A stretch of DNA of 64,000 bases. Origin: Pelodera strongyloides. Taxonomy: Eukaryota > Nematoda > Chromadorea > Rhabditida > Rhabditidae. The position numbers and the translations under genes were made by a program. Shown one piece after another: positions 37,398-50,390 of this stretch (positions are counted from its first letter, which is position 1; every line of letters begins with the position of its first letter). The notes under the pieces are model-generated. The model made no database searches and was not told the DNA's origin. It was given only the letters and a program-made list of their open reading frames with translations. The stretch covers positions 81,858 to 145,857 of the forward strand of contig JAANDG010000363.1 in the NCBI GenBank assembly GCA_036852015.1, in the 5' to 3' direction.

Positions 37398-40300
37398 ATG
37401 CGTTATAACACCTGTCTATTGATAATCTATTCCTCAACTTCTCTAGCGCAATTTGGATTTGATGATGGTGAGCGACTTTTTTGCGTTTGCTGATTTAGTG
37501 TCATTGGGAAATTAACATGTGACGACCTATTTATCATGAAAAGATGGGCTGTGTTGCCAATGCTTGTGAAGAAAGCTTTGCACGTCTGTTTGGTTTTTTT
37601 GAAATTGCTTATTCAAAAAGTAGCATAAAATAATTTTGCATGGCTTAGATGCAGATTAATGTCAATGTTGCCTTATTTAGGTTTCGATTCGCCATTCGGT
37701 GGCCCGCCAATGGGTAAGGCATTGATTTTCTTACTTATAATAAAGTGTTGAATTCAATTCCCTTTTTTATTCTTGTTGCCACATTCGAATCTTTCAAGTT
37801 TATTAAAAAAACATTCATTATCTGAAGAAAATGGATAGTTTAGGTCCTTTTGGCGGTGGATTTCGTCGGCACAGATGGGGTCATCACCGACATAGACATT
37901 GGCCACATAGGCCGCCATGGGTAAGTAAAGCGATTAGTTTGTTTGACAACACTTGTGGAACTTATAAAAAGCTATTAATGGAAATTCAGAAAAAGGGAAC
38001 ATAGAGTTTGTGCTACATTCAAGTTTGACCACCTTTTTTTATTTCAGATGAGAGGCCCAGAATTTGTGAGTTTGTTTATAAATTCAATTTTGTAAGAAAG
38101 TTTAAAGAAGGTCCATCTTCAAAAAATTAAATCTATCACTTAAGGCTATGGATATGGAAGACGAGGAGGTATCACTTTTCATTCGTTCATATACATTTTA
38201 AATTGGTTTTTATTGGATTTTTAAAGTTGCACAGCACAATAACCTCAAATCGAACTTACCAACACGGCTATATCTCACAATTGCTTTGGTTCACTAAACG
38301 GGAATCAGTCGTTTCAAAAACCCTTTTATGCTAAATACAATGAATACATAGCCTTCTCACAACAGATGCCTCCTCTATTCCCGCAGTCAGAGTTTCAGCC
38401 GTTCCCTCCAGCTCCAATGCAGGTAATTGTTTTAACGACTTGCGCTCATTCTTAACAAACTGCACCTGGGAACAAAGCCCCGCGTCGGCATTTGGTTGAA
38501 ATAACTCATGGTAACCAGAAATGTCTTGTTTCTTGTGAGCATACATATATATATATATGCTATACATGGAGTAAACTTACAAATGTTAGACTATCGTTAA
38601 TAACATGACTAACCCGTGCACGAGTTGCAGGTTGAAGAACGGCTGTAATATGTTCAAGACAAAAGGAAACTTGCGAAAAACGTGTTGATTCAGAAATACT
38701 AATATCAATGTTACCTTTTGCAAAACACCAGATGCCTCCGCCTATGGAAGAACCGTCATTCAGTCCACCGGCAGCTCCAGCACCTGCTCCTGATGCATAC
38801 TCACCTAGAATCAGACAGGTATTCGTCATTTATTACTGAATATATTTGCATTATTTGTATAAATTTGCATACACGAGACTATTGCGAGCACTATTTCTCC
38901 GAACTGGGCTTTAGCATTCCAAAAGACAACTCTTGTTTCAGCTGATTACCAATGTGGATAGGTTGAACACGGCTTTTCGAATGCAGAGCTACGAGCAGGT
39001 AGGGTTTTGGATTAGAGTTGATAGGGTAAATCTATGGGCAAATAGAACATGAACCTATATATCATGAATACGGTCGTGGCATTTTCTGGAAATCCGATGC
39101 TTTTTTCTGAGCCGTTGAACAATCATTTCTTTTAGGTCGTGGAGGCAATCAAACGATATCATACGCAAAAGTCAGGAATACAATTTGTAAGTTGGTATGG
39201 TTTGGTACAATAACCTATTGACTATTCCAATTTGCTATTAATATTGCTTTTTTGTTGATTGGTTATGTTAAGAAAGGTTAAACTAATAAATGAACTAGAG
39301 CGAATGAACCCATGAATAAAGGTAATGTAAGGTTGTAGAAAAGTGCGCACCTTGAATAGATCTCATTTCTTTCTAGGATCCGTCGAGCATCTTCGTCACA
39401 ACTGGTGCTCCTCATAATGAGCTGAGAGCCAACAGAGACATTGCTGGAGCCATGTTCGAGTCTGACATGATGCTTACATTGGCTCAGGTAAATAACATCG
39501 AATAGCGCACCAGTTGAGAAATAACCAGGAAAGCTAAAGTATGATTCTCCATTATTAATATAAAATATTATATAGATCAACTCGCTAAGTAGTCACCGTA
39601 AGAAAAGAAAGGTGACGAGTGATATGTCAAAGAGGTGGAGCACGCAGATCTCGTACAAGTTCAATGACAATGACGGTAAAGTTTTATTTGAATGATGTTT
39701 AGTTTGTTTGCCAAAAGGGTATATTGCATCTGAATGCCAACGTTTTTTTGTCCCATTTTGTGTTTTTGTGTTTTTGAGGGACTTGGCAAAATATGATCCG
39801 TTCTGCCCTTCGCATGTACGAATCGAACACTTGTTTGCGATTTACTGAAAATGGAAGGAGCACCGATATTATTGTATTCAACAAAGGAGAAGGGTATGCG
39901 AATTACAAACCAAAAAAGAAAAATAATTCATATATAAAAATGGCAACACAAGATAAAAACAATTTTTTTCTCTACACCGTTTTTCTAGATGTTTCTCAGG
40001 CGTCGGTAAGCTTGGTGGACAACAAGAAGTATCGCTAGGTAGCGGATGTGAGACGGTTCGTTTATTTCAGTCAATTCCTGCATGTGACACATTTTTGGTT
40101 ATCAATGGAGATTGCTATCAATGTGTTTGAAAAAGTACCGCAAATGAAATGTTACTCTGCAAGTAAACCTCGTCTAATGCTTACGTGGTACAACGCCAGG
40201 GGGGAAACTGCATTTTGGGGAATAACGATAATTCATGGATAAAGAATAATAAAGATCACTTTCGACACTTTGTGCCGAAAGAAATAACAAACTTAGTTTA

Positions 40301-42821
40301 GGTTGGAATTGCGAGTCATGAGATTGGACACGCGTTAGGTCTGTGGCATGAACAATCGAGACCAAATAGGGACAGTTACGTGAGGTAAACAATTTTAAAT
40401 TCTAACAACTTATTGGACAGGTTCCGTATGCTTCGTTGGTCACCGTTCCCCCTCAGCACCGTAGCTATAGTTTTTCAGAATTAACTATCCTCAAGTGGTA
40501 CACGGCTTTGAAGGTTCGTTCCAGAAGAGATCAACGTCTGAGTCAATGGACTACGGAGTGCCGTACGATTACGGAAGTCTCATGCACTATGCATCAAATG
40601 TGGGTATCAATTCTTTATATAAACCCAAACTATGTTAGCGTTATCGCGCTAACAATTGATTATCCCTTGCCTTCCTTTACCATGTCCCCTTGTAGCATTC
40701 CTTTCACTTACATATCACTTCCGTGAATATCAAGTTTACCACAAGCATCTATCCTTTTCAGTCGTTTACCAAATCATTTGCTGAGGACACAATTGTCCCG
40801 CTGAAGTCCCAGTTCAAAGCAACGATTGGAAATCGCGTTGAACCAGCGTTTCTCGACTACAAAGTTATCAATGAGATGTACTGCCGAGGTTGGTTTCTTG
40901 TGCAAGATATTCAGGCTAAAAACTTGCAATGCATGCACCTATTCAGGGTAATTTGCGTGAAATATAACATGTTCAAAATAAAAAAGTTGATAATTACAGG
41001 TCGCTGCAGATCGCTGCAGTGTCAGAATGGTGGGTATGCGAACCCGAGCTCTTGCAATGCATGCATCTGTCCCACTGGATTTGGAGGAACGTATTGTGAT
41101 CGCCTCGCTCCCTCATGTAAGTGTTCATTTGAATTACAGTACAGTCTTTTTCTTACATATATTTTTATTTGAAATGTTTGCTAACAGCAAAAGTTCAAAC
41201 AATTATAACGAATATTGCTAATATGTGCGATAACTAAAAGGGAGTATGTAAGCAATGCAAAATATCAACTAATACAGTCTTATTAAGGAGTTAAGCCTTC
41301 AGATGCAAAATATATTACACCAAATTCAGCATGTGGCGGAGAATTGATGGCCTCTACAGGTTGGCTGAACCTCGCTTACTCCGGATCGAGCACTTGCTAT
41401 TGGAGAATCCGATCGGTAATTATTCTTCACATATTTCCGCTCCTACAAAAACCATCGTAATCAGCAACATTTTTATCGAAAAGACAACTAAACAGCTTGT
41501 AAAGTAGCCAATAAACACTAAATGAAGCTCAAGCGCACTATGCTGAAATAATAAACATCCGTTTAGCCAAACCGTGGCCGAATCCGTTTCAAAGTTACCA
41601 ATGTCAAATATGCTTGCCAGATTGCATGTGAAGAATTTGTGGAGGTAAGCATTTCCCCTGTAGTTGAAAATGAGTTCTGAACCACGTGACAGATACATGG
41701 CATTAGAATAAAGCGTTACTCACGGAAACTCAATTCAATACTGTTCAAAACTTTTGGTGTTCAAAAAATATCGTCGTTTATTGACGTATCTGAAAGAAAA
41801 AAACATGGGTATTTACTTAATTTCAGATAAAATACAACACCGCAATGGATCTCACTGGTGCGAGAATGTGTTGCTCAGCCACGGTCTCAGAAGCCGTGAG
41901 TGAAGCGGACTACATCATAATCATTTCAAGGGCCACTCAGGCATCTCAATTCAGTATCCAATATATGAATGGTGGGTGTATTTATACAGTTCTTCGTGAT
42001 GTTATTTTTAGGCATTTATTACATGTGATTCCATTCCAAGAACAACAGAACAATAGCAAATAGGAGAAAGCTCCAATAGTTTGTGATAATGTGTTTAGAG
42101 GCTTCTCCTTTCGCACTAATGAAACAATCAACTTTCAGAAGGGGGTGTTGTTGCCCGTCCTGCACCCCGTCCAGCTCCCCCTCCCCGCCGGGCGCCCCCT
42201 TCTTCGGGAGGTTGGGCCGGATGGTCTGGGTGGTCGGGTTGCTCAGAAAAGTGTGGAGCCTGTGGAACTAGGACCAGAACTAGGAGATGTTCTGCTGGTC
42301 GATGCAGGTTCGTTGTGATTATTGTTACCATAAACATTTTGTCGTAACCACTGTAGACTTGAGGTTCGTTATCAAGCCATACAACAAACAGTATTTTAAT
42401 GTGATAATGATTATCATTGTGCGATGATTCTAGTTTCCAGTAACATTTCTATTTAAAAGTATGCATTTGCAGTGGCTCGTCTTCTCAATCACAGGTTTGT
42501 AATATGAACGCCTGTGTGAGAGGGACTACCTTGGCTGGATCAGCTCGAAGAGGGAAGCGAAGCGTTTTTGAGGAGCTCATACATAGTGGTGAGCTATTAT
42601 ACATCCTCTTAAACTGACATGTCTTATCCACGAAAAGACCACCCAACCCGTAATGTATGTTGATTAGTGTGTTTATTTTTCTTAAATAAAATAAACTAAT
42701 ATCTTCAGGCGCACGCTCGAAACGGAGTCCCCAGTACTGGTGTTGCGAGCGTTTCTTAGCCAGGGGAAGAACATGCGTATCCGTTACACGAAGAAGGTCA
42801 AGATCGTCCATAATTGGATGA
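37398..42821 (+). CDS. Secreted astacin (M12A) metalloprotease with EGF, CUB and TSP1 domains
   Basis: Exons: 37398-37467, 37681-37713, 37844-37920, 38048-38065, 38145-38168, 38366-38422, 38732-38818, 38942-38998, 39136-39186, 39377-39487, 39576-39675, 39779-39893, 39989-40055, 40302-40384, 40479-40599, 40762-40888, 41000-41116, 41303-41415, 41567-41644, 41827-41971, 42139-42307, 42473-42588, 42709-42821. They give 682 aa. Seen: signal peptide (MRYNTCLLIIYSSTSLAQF), His/Arg/Pro-rich prodomain, furin site RKKR near residue 203, zinc motif HEIGHALGLWHEQSRP from residue 295, Met-turn SLMHY near 351-355, six-Cys EGF-like module, CUB domain (CGGELMASTGWLNL...), TSP1 repeat (WAGWSGWSGCSEKCGACGTR) and a basic C-terminal tail. 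This architecture is nematode NAS subgroup V (nas-33 to nas-38, including hch-1 and dpy-31), which act in hatching, moulting or cuticle collagen processing. I cannot decide which member. Both putative catalytic signatures are intact. Confidence 0.95.
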
Positions 42822-45813
42822 TGATTCATCTAATCTTAATAAGCGAAGGTTAATCCTTGCTTTAAAATGACTGACACGAGTGTAATAAATGCATTCTATT
42901 CATTTTCCATTAGAGTGAAATATGCAGTAACAAAACAAATTACATCCGGCTGCGTTCGAAATCCTCTGCTTATAAATAGAGCGGGCCTTCAAATAAATCC
43001 TACAAAAACTAGGTTGCTAACCCTTCGCGCGTGCATGCTTGAGCGGAGGGATTTCCATGTTTGAAAGGTAAACAAATCGCCGCAGGTGTTGAGAAACATC
43101 CGCATTATAATAGTTCGCACGACTTAGAAAAATGGCCGCTTGATAATAGGTTTATTTCCAATCCATCAACACCTTTTCTTTGCCTATCTAGCTCGTCTCT
43201 TGCCTGTGGCCTGCAAAATACGATAAGTTGTTATTTTGCCACTCGGTTGAAACTAACTATTGTGTATTCTACTATTTTTCCGCCCACATGGAACCAGTCC
43301 ACTAGTCTGAGCTCAAACCTCGAAAAAAACCAGTACTGCAAATGTTGCTATTATTATGGGTATCATATTAGGTTGAACTGTGCGCCGCATATCTCGCTCA
43401 GGTTGAAAAGCACCCCAAATCCGGTTGTATGCATTTCACACAGAGAGAGAGAGACAGACACTAGAGCGGAGCAATAAGACTGCTATATTGGATTTGCTAG
43501 CGCTCTATGGGTTTGGCTGTTTACTCGGTAATTTCAACTTGGAAATCAAGCAAACAATACTTTGTGGTTTTCAAGATAAGCCAGGTGAAATGCTTCTTGA
43601 ATGCTTTTTGTTAATTATATATTTCTTGTTCTTTCTGTCGTATTCAACGTCCCTATCAATTTGCCCCGCTCTTCATATTACAGAAGCTATAATAAGTTGT
43701 TTTGAAGTTACACTAACTATAAAGAACGATTGGTTGTGGTCAACGCGCCACTCTCACTTTTAATACCATCCAATTCTTGTTTCCACACCGTCCAGTTAAT
43801 TTGATTAGATCCTTTAGTGGTAGTGGATTGATCTTCATTCCAAGTAGTTGTGGACAACTGACCACTAATTTAGAGAACAAACCATAACAGATTTGTGTTT
43901 TGTTTTTTTCCTCGATAGGTAGCTTTACATTTCTTTCTGTCTGTATATTTTTTCCCAGAGCAGTTTTGTCCGTTTATTGCCCTCGGTGTTCATTTACGCG
44001 ATTTTTTTCAAAGCGCTGATTTTTTCTCCAGCTTTGATTAATCTCTACATTTCTATTTTTGAATTACAAGGCACCACATATTGCCACGTTAAATAACTTG
44101 CGTCTCTATGTATGTCGTATTATATGCCCCTCCAGTAATACTATTACCATCCATAGACTAGAAAAAATAAAGTAGATAAACATAAATTGTTTACCTATTG
44201 CGTTGTACTAATGCACACTTCAGCGTGTGCATGCATGAGCTTTGTTTGCTATCTCAATATAAGTAGACAAACAGTTATACGACAACAGTTGCTATAGCTT
44301 GCAAAAATCAGAATTTAGTAGTTCAAAAAGTACCTTGGAACCAACAATAAAGGAAATGAAAATGTTTCCTTCTATATGAAATGTATGCTAATTTGTGCTT
44401 AGCAATGGAATACTTGTTGAAATGCAACCCAAAAATCTTTTCTGATTTTTAACTGTGCATGAAACCCAATGATAAAGAGAAATCTTACACTACCGCCAGT
44501 AGTATGAAATTGTTGTCTGTTCTTCATTTTTTACAGTCTCGCTTTACAAGTTGTCCTTCTGCACGATAAGCCAGTGCAGCAGCATGGGGATTCTTGTGCA
44601 AATATTTGACGTCGATCTAGTTTGAACTCCGATAACCAGCCATTGGAAAACTAGCACGCAAAATATATTTTATGCTATCTTTTGCCTTTTTAGTCCACTG
44701 ACTATGTGTACATGAATAAAGCCAGAAAAAAAGAGTAATGCTCTTTATTTCTCTAAGCAGCATGTTTCCAAATTACACCGAGTTAACTTAGTTAGAAATG
44801 CTCTTTTTTTTTGGTCTATCTATGTTTTTTTTGTTCTGTAAGACATACAACATTCACTCGTTTTATCACTTATTATTATGGAAATCCTCATGATCATCTT
44901 ACCTGCCATATTCCATTTTCTTTGTATTAGAAACAAAAGCTTCTGTTTACTTGTCCCATGAATAGCTCGAAATCAGACATAACGATTTGATTGTTTGTTA
45001 CTGAGTTTGTCATTTGATTGTTCTGCCACTGCACATCTCTCGTCCTTTCCTAACTAGTTACTGCCGCACAAACTGAGTGAGGGCGACCGTAATTTCCATT
45101 TAGTACTCGTTGCGCACTACATGCCGAAGATTACGTCACTTCCATCTTCAAATCGGAAAATTGAAGAAAGTTAGATGACTAAATCAACAACTACGCACTA
45201 TTTTCTCAAAAACACAAAAATAATTACACTAGAGTTAATTACTATTGTTTGCACACATGGTTATTCGTTTTCTACACTATATTTACGCAGTTTTACCAAT
45301 ACATATGATCAATATGGTTTTCAATTTGTTTTCCCCAAAATCCACTTGTGATTCTAGAGAGATACTACTCCAAAACTTATTAGATTAATTGATAATCATC
45401 CGCTTTTGTCAGAAAACCATGTGTCGTATAAGGGAAAATCACGTTATAATTCAACAAGGTAACAGGAAGTATGCAATTTTGTAGCTCACACATATATTAC
45501 CGTGCTTGACCAACTTTTCGAACATTTTACACATGCGAGAACTGCAATTTGTTGTGTGTGTGCATTCGTTCCTCCAGTTTTATTTGATTCCTTCCACATA
45601 ATTGCTACCCACACGCGAATATTCCCGAGAAATGGTCTCCCAAGTTGAAGATCGCGCCCAGCCATACAAGACATTAGTATTTATTAGTAGTTACTTGCTT
45701 CCTCCAACAAAATATCGTCTACCGACAGATTGTATATAGTTTCTAACCTTAATGTTTGTTTTCCTTATATTAGAATTTGCATTTAAAAGGCCACACTATG
45801 CCAGTCGAGCGGT
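42822..45813. other. Downstream spacer of the astacin gene
   Basis: AATAAA at 42884-42889 is a plausible polyadenylation signal 63 bases after the astacin stop. The rest has no exon I can support. The open frame at 43061-43477 has no domain and no convincing codon pattern. A short GA repeat occurs near 43442-43455. Confidence 0.5.
42884..42889 (+). terminator. AATAAA polyadenylation signal of the astacin gene
   Basis: A canonical hexamer 63 bases downstream of the TGA at 42819-42821, the usual distance for nematode 3' UTRs. Confidence 0.6.
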
Positions 45814-46061
45814 CTATATGCGCACCGAAGATTGGATGCGGTAGTTTTGCTTAGTGTCGTTGTTAGCTTCATCGGAAACCAGGAACAAATCTGGCATCCT
45901 AGACTTGACCTTGCGCGGCAAAAAATGTCCTGATCTTTGACATAGGGCTCCGTTGTTTCTTCCGCCACTTACGCTCCGCGCCTGACGTTTACGCAACCGC
46001 TCAGCCGAGGCAAATATTATGTCGGCGGCGGAAAATGACAGCTTGCCGCCTGGGAACCCGC
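45814..46061 (-). CDS. Candidate exon of an unrecognised minus-strand gene
   Basis: After an acceptor-like GGGAGTAG the minus strand is open for about 82 codons to a TAG at 45814. It starts GFPGGKLSFSAADIIFASAE and continues with RLRKRQARS and a charged stretch. Local CpG content is much higher than in the surrounding DNA. A good GTAAGT donor at 45972-45967 would end the exon after RQARS, giving an 89-nt internal exon. I recognise no family. It could pair in phase with the candidate exon near 50.3 kb. Moderate to low confidence. Confidence 0.35.
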
Positions 46062-49000
46062 CTACTCCCTCTCCCTAACTATTTACTACATTATAATTTA
46101 TTGGTTATACCCAAGCAAGTCAAAAGTTTATGAATTGACAGACAACCTTTCTAAACCTGAGGGTAGACCGAAATGGCATAAAAAGGCGCAAAGAATGGTC
46201 ATTCATCCATAGATCTGAACCTTTTGTGTATGTGTGTGTGCCCATTTGGGAGCAATCTTTAGTGCGAAGTGTGACCTCGCCGAATTTGCATATCGATGCC
46301 GCGCTGGTACGAACTTTTGAATTTTCCGAATACATACCAGACTGATATTATTGATTTTTAACTTTTTATAAGCGATTACACGTTTGCCACGATGATTATC
46401 TTTGCATTTACAACCGCAGTATTAGTATTCTAATTTTTGTCGCTATTTTAGGTTAGTATAGGTCAAAGTGCTAATCAAAGATTTCAGTTATTGGCAGCAA
46501 TAGTGTTTCAGCTTATTCCATTGAAACAATTGATGTACATTGCCGATATGTTTGTCTTATTTGCTGTTATTTAGAGTTATAAGGAACTGCCCTCTGATTA
46601 GACTGCTTGTCTTGCTAATCTAACGGTTCCACATACTCTCAGCGGCAATAAATCTAATGAGGTTGGTTTGGTGGGTAGAGGGGGTGTCGGCTTCTTTACG
46701 GGGGCAGTATGACCTTCAATGGTTCAACCATTCACATAACACACGGCCACACCCCATGCTAATCAAGCGACACTCGAGACGCCAACCTTTATATATTACT
46801 TTAGCGTATTGATATAAAAAACAATTAATCACTTATAGTCGTTAATCGATTATCTTAATACAGTGCCCACTAATAACCGCTGAATTTTCATATTCCTAGA
46901 AAGTTTAGGATTTAATAACCTGGAGAAAACTCCTTCAGGCCTCTGCTCAGGAAGTTAAAAGTTGTTTCCGAGTTCACACCTTTGTGTTAATTTAAAACGT
47001 TTAAACTCTTACAGTTTGCCAGAATTAATTGTGTTGTTACCCTCGTACATTTATTGCCGGGAATATATTTGCACCGGATTTTTTATATTTCCAAACCTCG
47101 ATTTTTGGTAATCGCAGCCGTATTCCGTATTTTCATATTTCAAAAACAAGATTAAGTATGTGATCTTTAATTAGTAGGGACCTCCTGGCGAACTCTAGTT
47201 CCCTTTGTGTGGCAACTGATCAACAGAGACTGATTAGACATGTTTTCTGCCACAAGTAATGAATGCCATCTTGTTAACTACTTTTTCTCGATCAGTTCTA
47301 TCGTACTTATCAGTTTTGCAAATGGCAAAGGTGTTTGGACAAATGGAAAGCAAAGCAAAACCTGCTCTCTTTCGTTTCCGTTACAACACCTCACTAGAAG
47401 CTATTCGTTTCACCGTCAAGAAACAAGAGGCAAGACTCTTCATACCACATGCCACACTGTTACTGTACCGCAAGTGATATTCGATTGTGACAAGATGCAA
47501 AATGAAAGCACAATATTTACTCAGATCTTTGCATTCATCTGGAAATGAAAGACTGTTACTGTACAAGAATAATTGTATTTTCTGTGAGCAGTCCTCATTG
47601 GCAAACAGACTTCCGCATGAAAAGGTTTTCCCACCTAATTGCTTGGCAAATTTCTATTATCACAAACTGTGCTGTTGGTGAGCAACAAAATGAAAAAGGT
47701 ACCCAAGTCATTGATTTTGAGTTTACCGGGTAAATCGGGTGAGCTTGCGCTGTTGCTTGTTATGTTGGAATGGTTTCACTCGAATTCCAGTCTATACTCT
47801 AATTCTCTTGGTTATGGCAGTCGTAATCAAATAAGACGAATGTTTTCGAACGAGTATGGAAATGTATTCAGGCATAGGGCAAAATTTGCTGGTGCGCATC
47901 TCAGTGTAACTTTTTGTTTGCTCACACCTCTTGCTGCATGCTACACACAATTACCACATCCAGACTGCGACAGTTGAACGGAGTATAAACTTTGGATTAG
48001 TTGCCGTGACCTAAAACCAGACATTGGCCCTTTCGTTTCGATGCACTGCTGAAACAAAGTGTGACATACATGCCTAGGCATCAGATACCAGATTTCTTTC
48101 TCGAGTAAGAAATGTTAATATCCATAGTAAAATGTAAGTGATTTCGTTTGTTTGCACCGTCACGACATATGTATGCGTCTATTCAACTGACAATCCCTGT
48201 TCTAAATAGTCTTACGTGAAAAGTTGCACCCAATTGTGGTGAACTCGCAAAGCATGAATTGCGGATGTATATGCCATGCTTTGAGCTTCCCGGCTTCGAT
48301 AATGAACTTGAAAATTATGCCTTACTGAGCGCGTGCTCGTGCCTACATCTCGTTTTGCGAGTGTCCCGCTTGGAACGACCTTGCTTGATCATCGTCAGTG
48401 TCTGTACCTCCCGAATAGCAGTGCTATTCTCGCAACAGCTAACCACAACTCTGTCCCCTTATCTAAACACCTGCCCAGGTATGCTGATTTACGACACACC
48501 AACTATCTGCTATTACGGTTTTCGCAGCAGCTTTTCCATACCTTCCAGTCCTCCACTCAGAGATTACTGTATTAGATTGCAAAGAAAAAATGTATTACGG
48601 TAGCTTCCGGTACATCTTGCTTCAGCTTCTCTGGTTAATAATTTTTCGGTTTCCGTTGTCTTGTCGATTGAATGTATTTGGTGCATGTGCTCACTAACTA
48701 CATTTCGTAGTATGCATTTGGCCAGTGAGAGGTGACGCTAAAAATCTACAGCGCGGCTCTTTTTTAAGGTGTTGGATTTGCTATTCACAAGCAATCTCAC
48801 ACGGAAATCTATGAAGATATAGCAGAACTTAGCCCTGGAACATTAAGCAGGCTATATTGATTTTTTTCTTTTGTCTTGCTAAATGGGACGTCTACTAAAA
48901 ACCTCGTCGTTGCGCTTTCGAACTCGAGAATTATTCTATTCATTCAGCATTTCTTGGTATTCAAAATAATAGTTTTGTTTATCCTTCTTTTATCGAAGTT

Positions 49001-50265
49001 TGTCTGTATTACTTCAACAGAAAAGAAATGTGTTCCGAAAAACAATCTTCCACTAGCAAACCTCACTGATTTGAAGAAAAGAAAAACAAGAACGGCGTGC
49101 CATTTCCGAACTTCGTAAAACTAGAAACTTTACTACTTCTCTCACTTCTGCCTTAGTAATCGACGGCCATAAATCGAGCAATCGTATTGCCTTTCAGTAT
49201 ATTTAGCCAGTTTATTACTGTATCTCACAAAGAGCATGATCATCACGCACTTTATTGCGGCTTTAATGACTTGCAGCTCATCAATTCTTTCAAAAGAGTG
49301 TAGACTCTTCATTAACAATTTGGTGAACTCTTGCTTAGGGGACGGACGGTCTTCCACACTCCGACATATACAATTATCTCTTACTTTGATTTTTAGTGCT
49401 TGTTAAACCGAGCCTCGTGCTTCTGTATCTTGCACTTTACATAACTGCCCTCGCCCAAAAAGATTATCAAACGGTAAAATTGACCTCACACTTCCTTGTG
49501 AAATTGGTTATCTCAACACTGATGAGTTCCCACACACGCGTCCAACGGTGCAAATACGTAAGCCGATTAAAAGTTTAAAACTAAGAAATCAGGCATTATC
49601 TTCCACTCTCACACGTTATATCTCCTACTTACTGGTGATTCAGTGTCAGTATTTGATAGTTGGTTCTATTATTAACATCTTCAACCAGTGGTGACCATCA
49701 TTGGTTCAAGTGGCATCCAGAATATGGATAATATTCTGGTTGGACAGAGTTATATCAGTTCTATGTTTTGAAAATGATTGTCATTCTTCATGTGAATTCA
49801 TCGAATTCTCTCCGATCTCGCGTGATCGTTACGTTGGGTCTTGCGGTGATGATTAAGACAAATTGCACTGAAATTGACCGTCACACCCTTGGGATAAGAT
49901 GACCTTTTTGTATTAATAGTCTTTTGCCGTTTCGCAAAAAAATCATCCATTGCTGGATTTCATGATTCACTGAATTTGGCGGAACGTTAATGAATGTTTC
50001 ACAAATCTCATATCAGCGGTATATTTCGTGAAGGCGTTCAGCAGTTATATGTATTAGTCACCAACAAAGACAGTTAGCGAGAATTTTTTGCAAGAACCGA
50101 AAAAGATAAGGGAAACACGTTTGTTACTTGACAATCGTGTAAATCTTGGGTGTTTCAATTTTTCAGCCTTAATTTGTGAGTCGATGCATCATTTTAACAC
50201 GTTTTTTTTTCTTTATATCATATTTCTGTTATTTTTTTTTCAATCACTGGCATTTTTCCAATTAC
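46062..50265. other. Gene-poor AT-rich region
   Basis: I could support no exon, RNA gene or repeat element. A signal-peptide-like frame at 49395-49474 (LVKPSLVLLYLALYITALAQ) begins after a GATTTTTAG acceptor but lacks an ATG and a partner exon. If the two candidate minus-strand exons belong together, this is their intron. Confidence 0.4.
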
Positions 50266-50390
50266 CGTAGCTTTTGTTCACCGCGCGGCACGCGATCATT
50301 ATTACGCCGGCCGTTTTTGCCGTGTTCGGCACATTTCTGTTCACCCAAGAACAGTCTTTCCAAGCCCAAAACCGATGTCTCGCCTGCTCT
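50266..50390 (-). CDS. Weak candidate exon of an unrecognised minus-strand gene
   Basis: A CpG-rich patch on the minus strand is open in two frames up to a GTAATT donor (50265-50260), with possible acceptor TTTAG near 50391. One frame (…NTAKTAGVIMIACRAVNKSY) leaves phase 1, matching the candidate exon at 46061. Another frame (…FLGEQKCAEHGKNGRRNNDR) leaves phase 2. Neither resembles a family I know. It may be a first exon, a promoter CpG patch or a repeat. Confidence 0.2.

Noticed and set aside
43061..43477. 138-codon plus-strand open frame after the astacin gene
   Set aside because: No domain, no splice context and mixed composition; likely a chance open frame.
48259..48603. 114-codon plus-strand open frame
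   Set aside because: Overlapping frames are open too, no domain is recognisable, and the translation has many Cys, Leu and Ser typical of random AT/CT-rich DNA.
49396..49474. Signal-peptide-like frame LVKPSLVLLYLALYITALAQ
   Set aside because: It starts at a GTG right after an acceptor, with no ATG exon upstream and no downstream exon in phase. It could be real, but the support is too thin to call.
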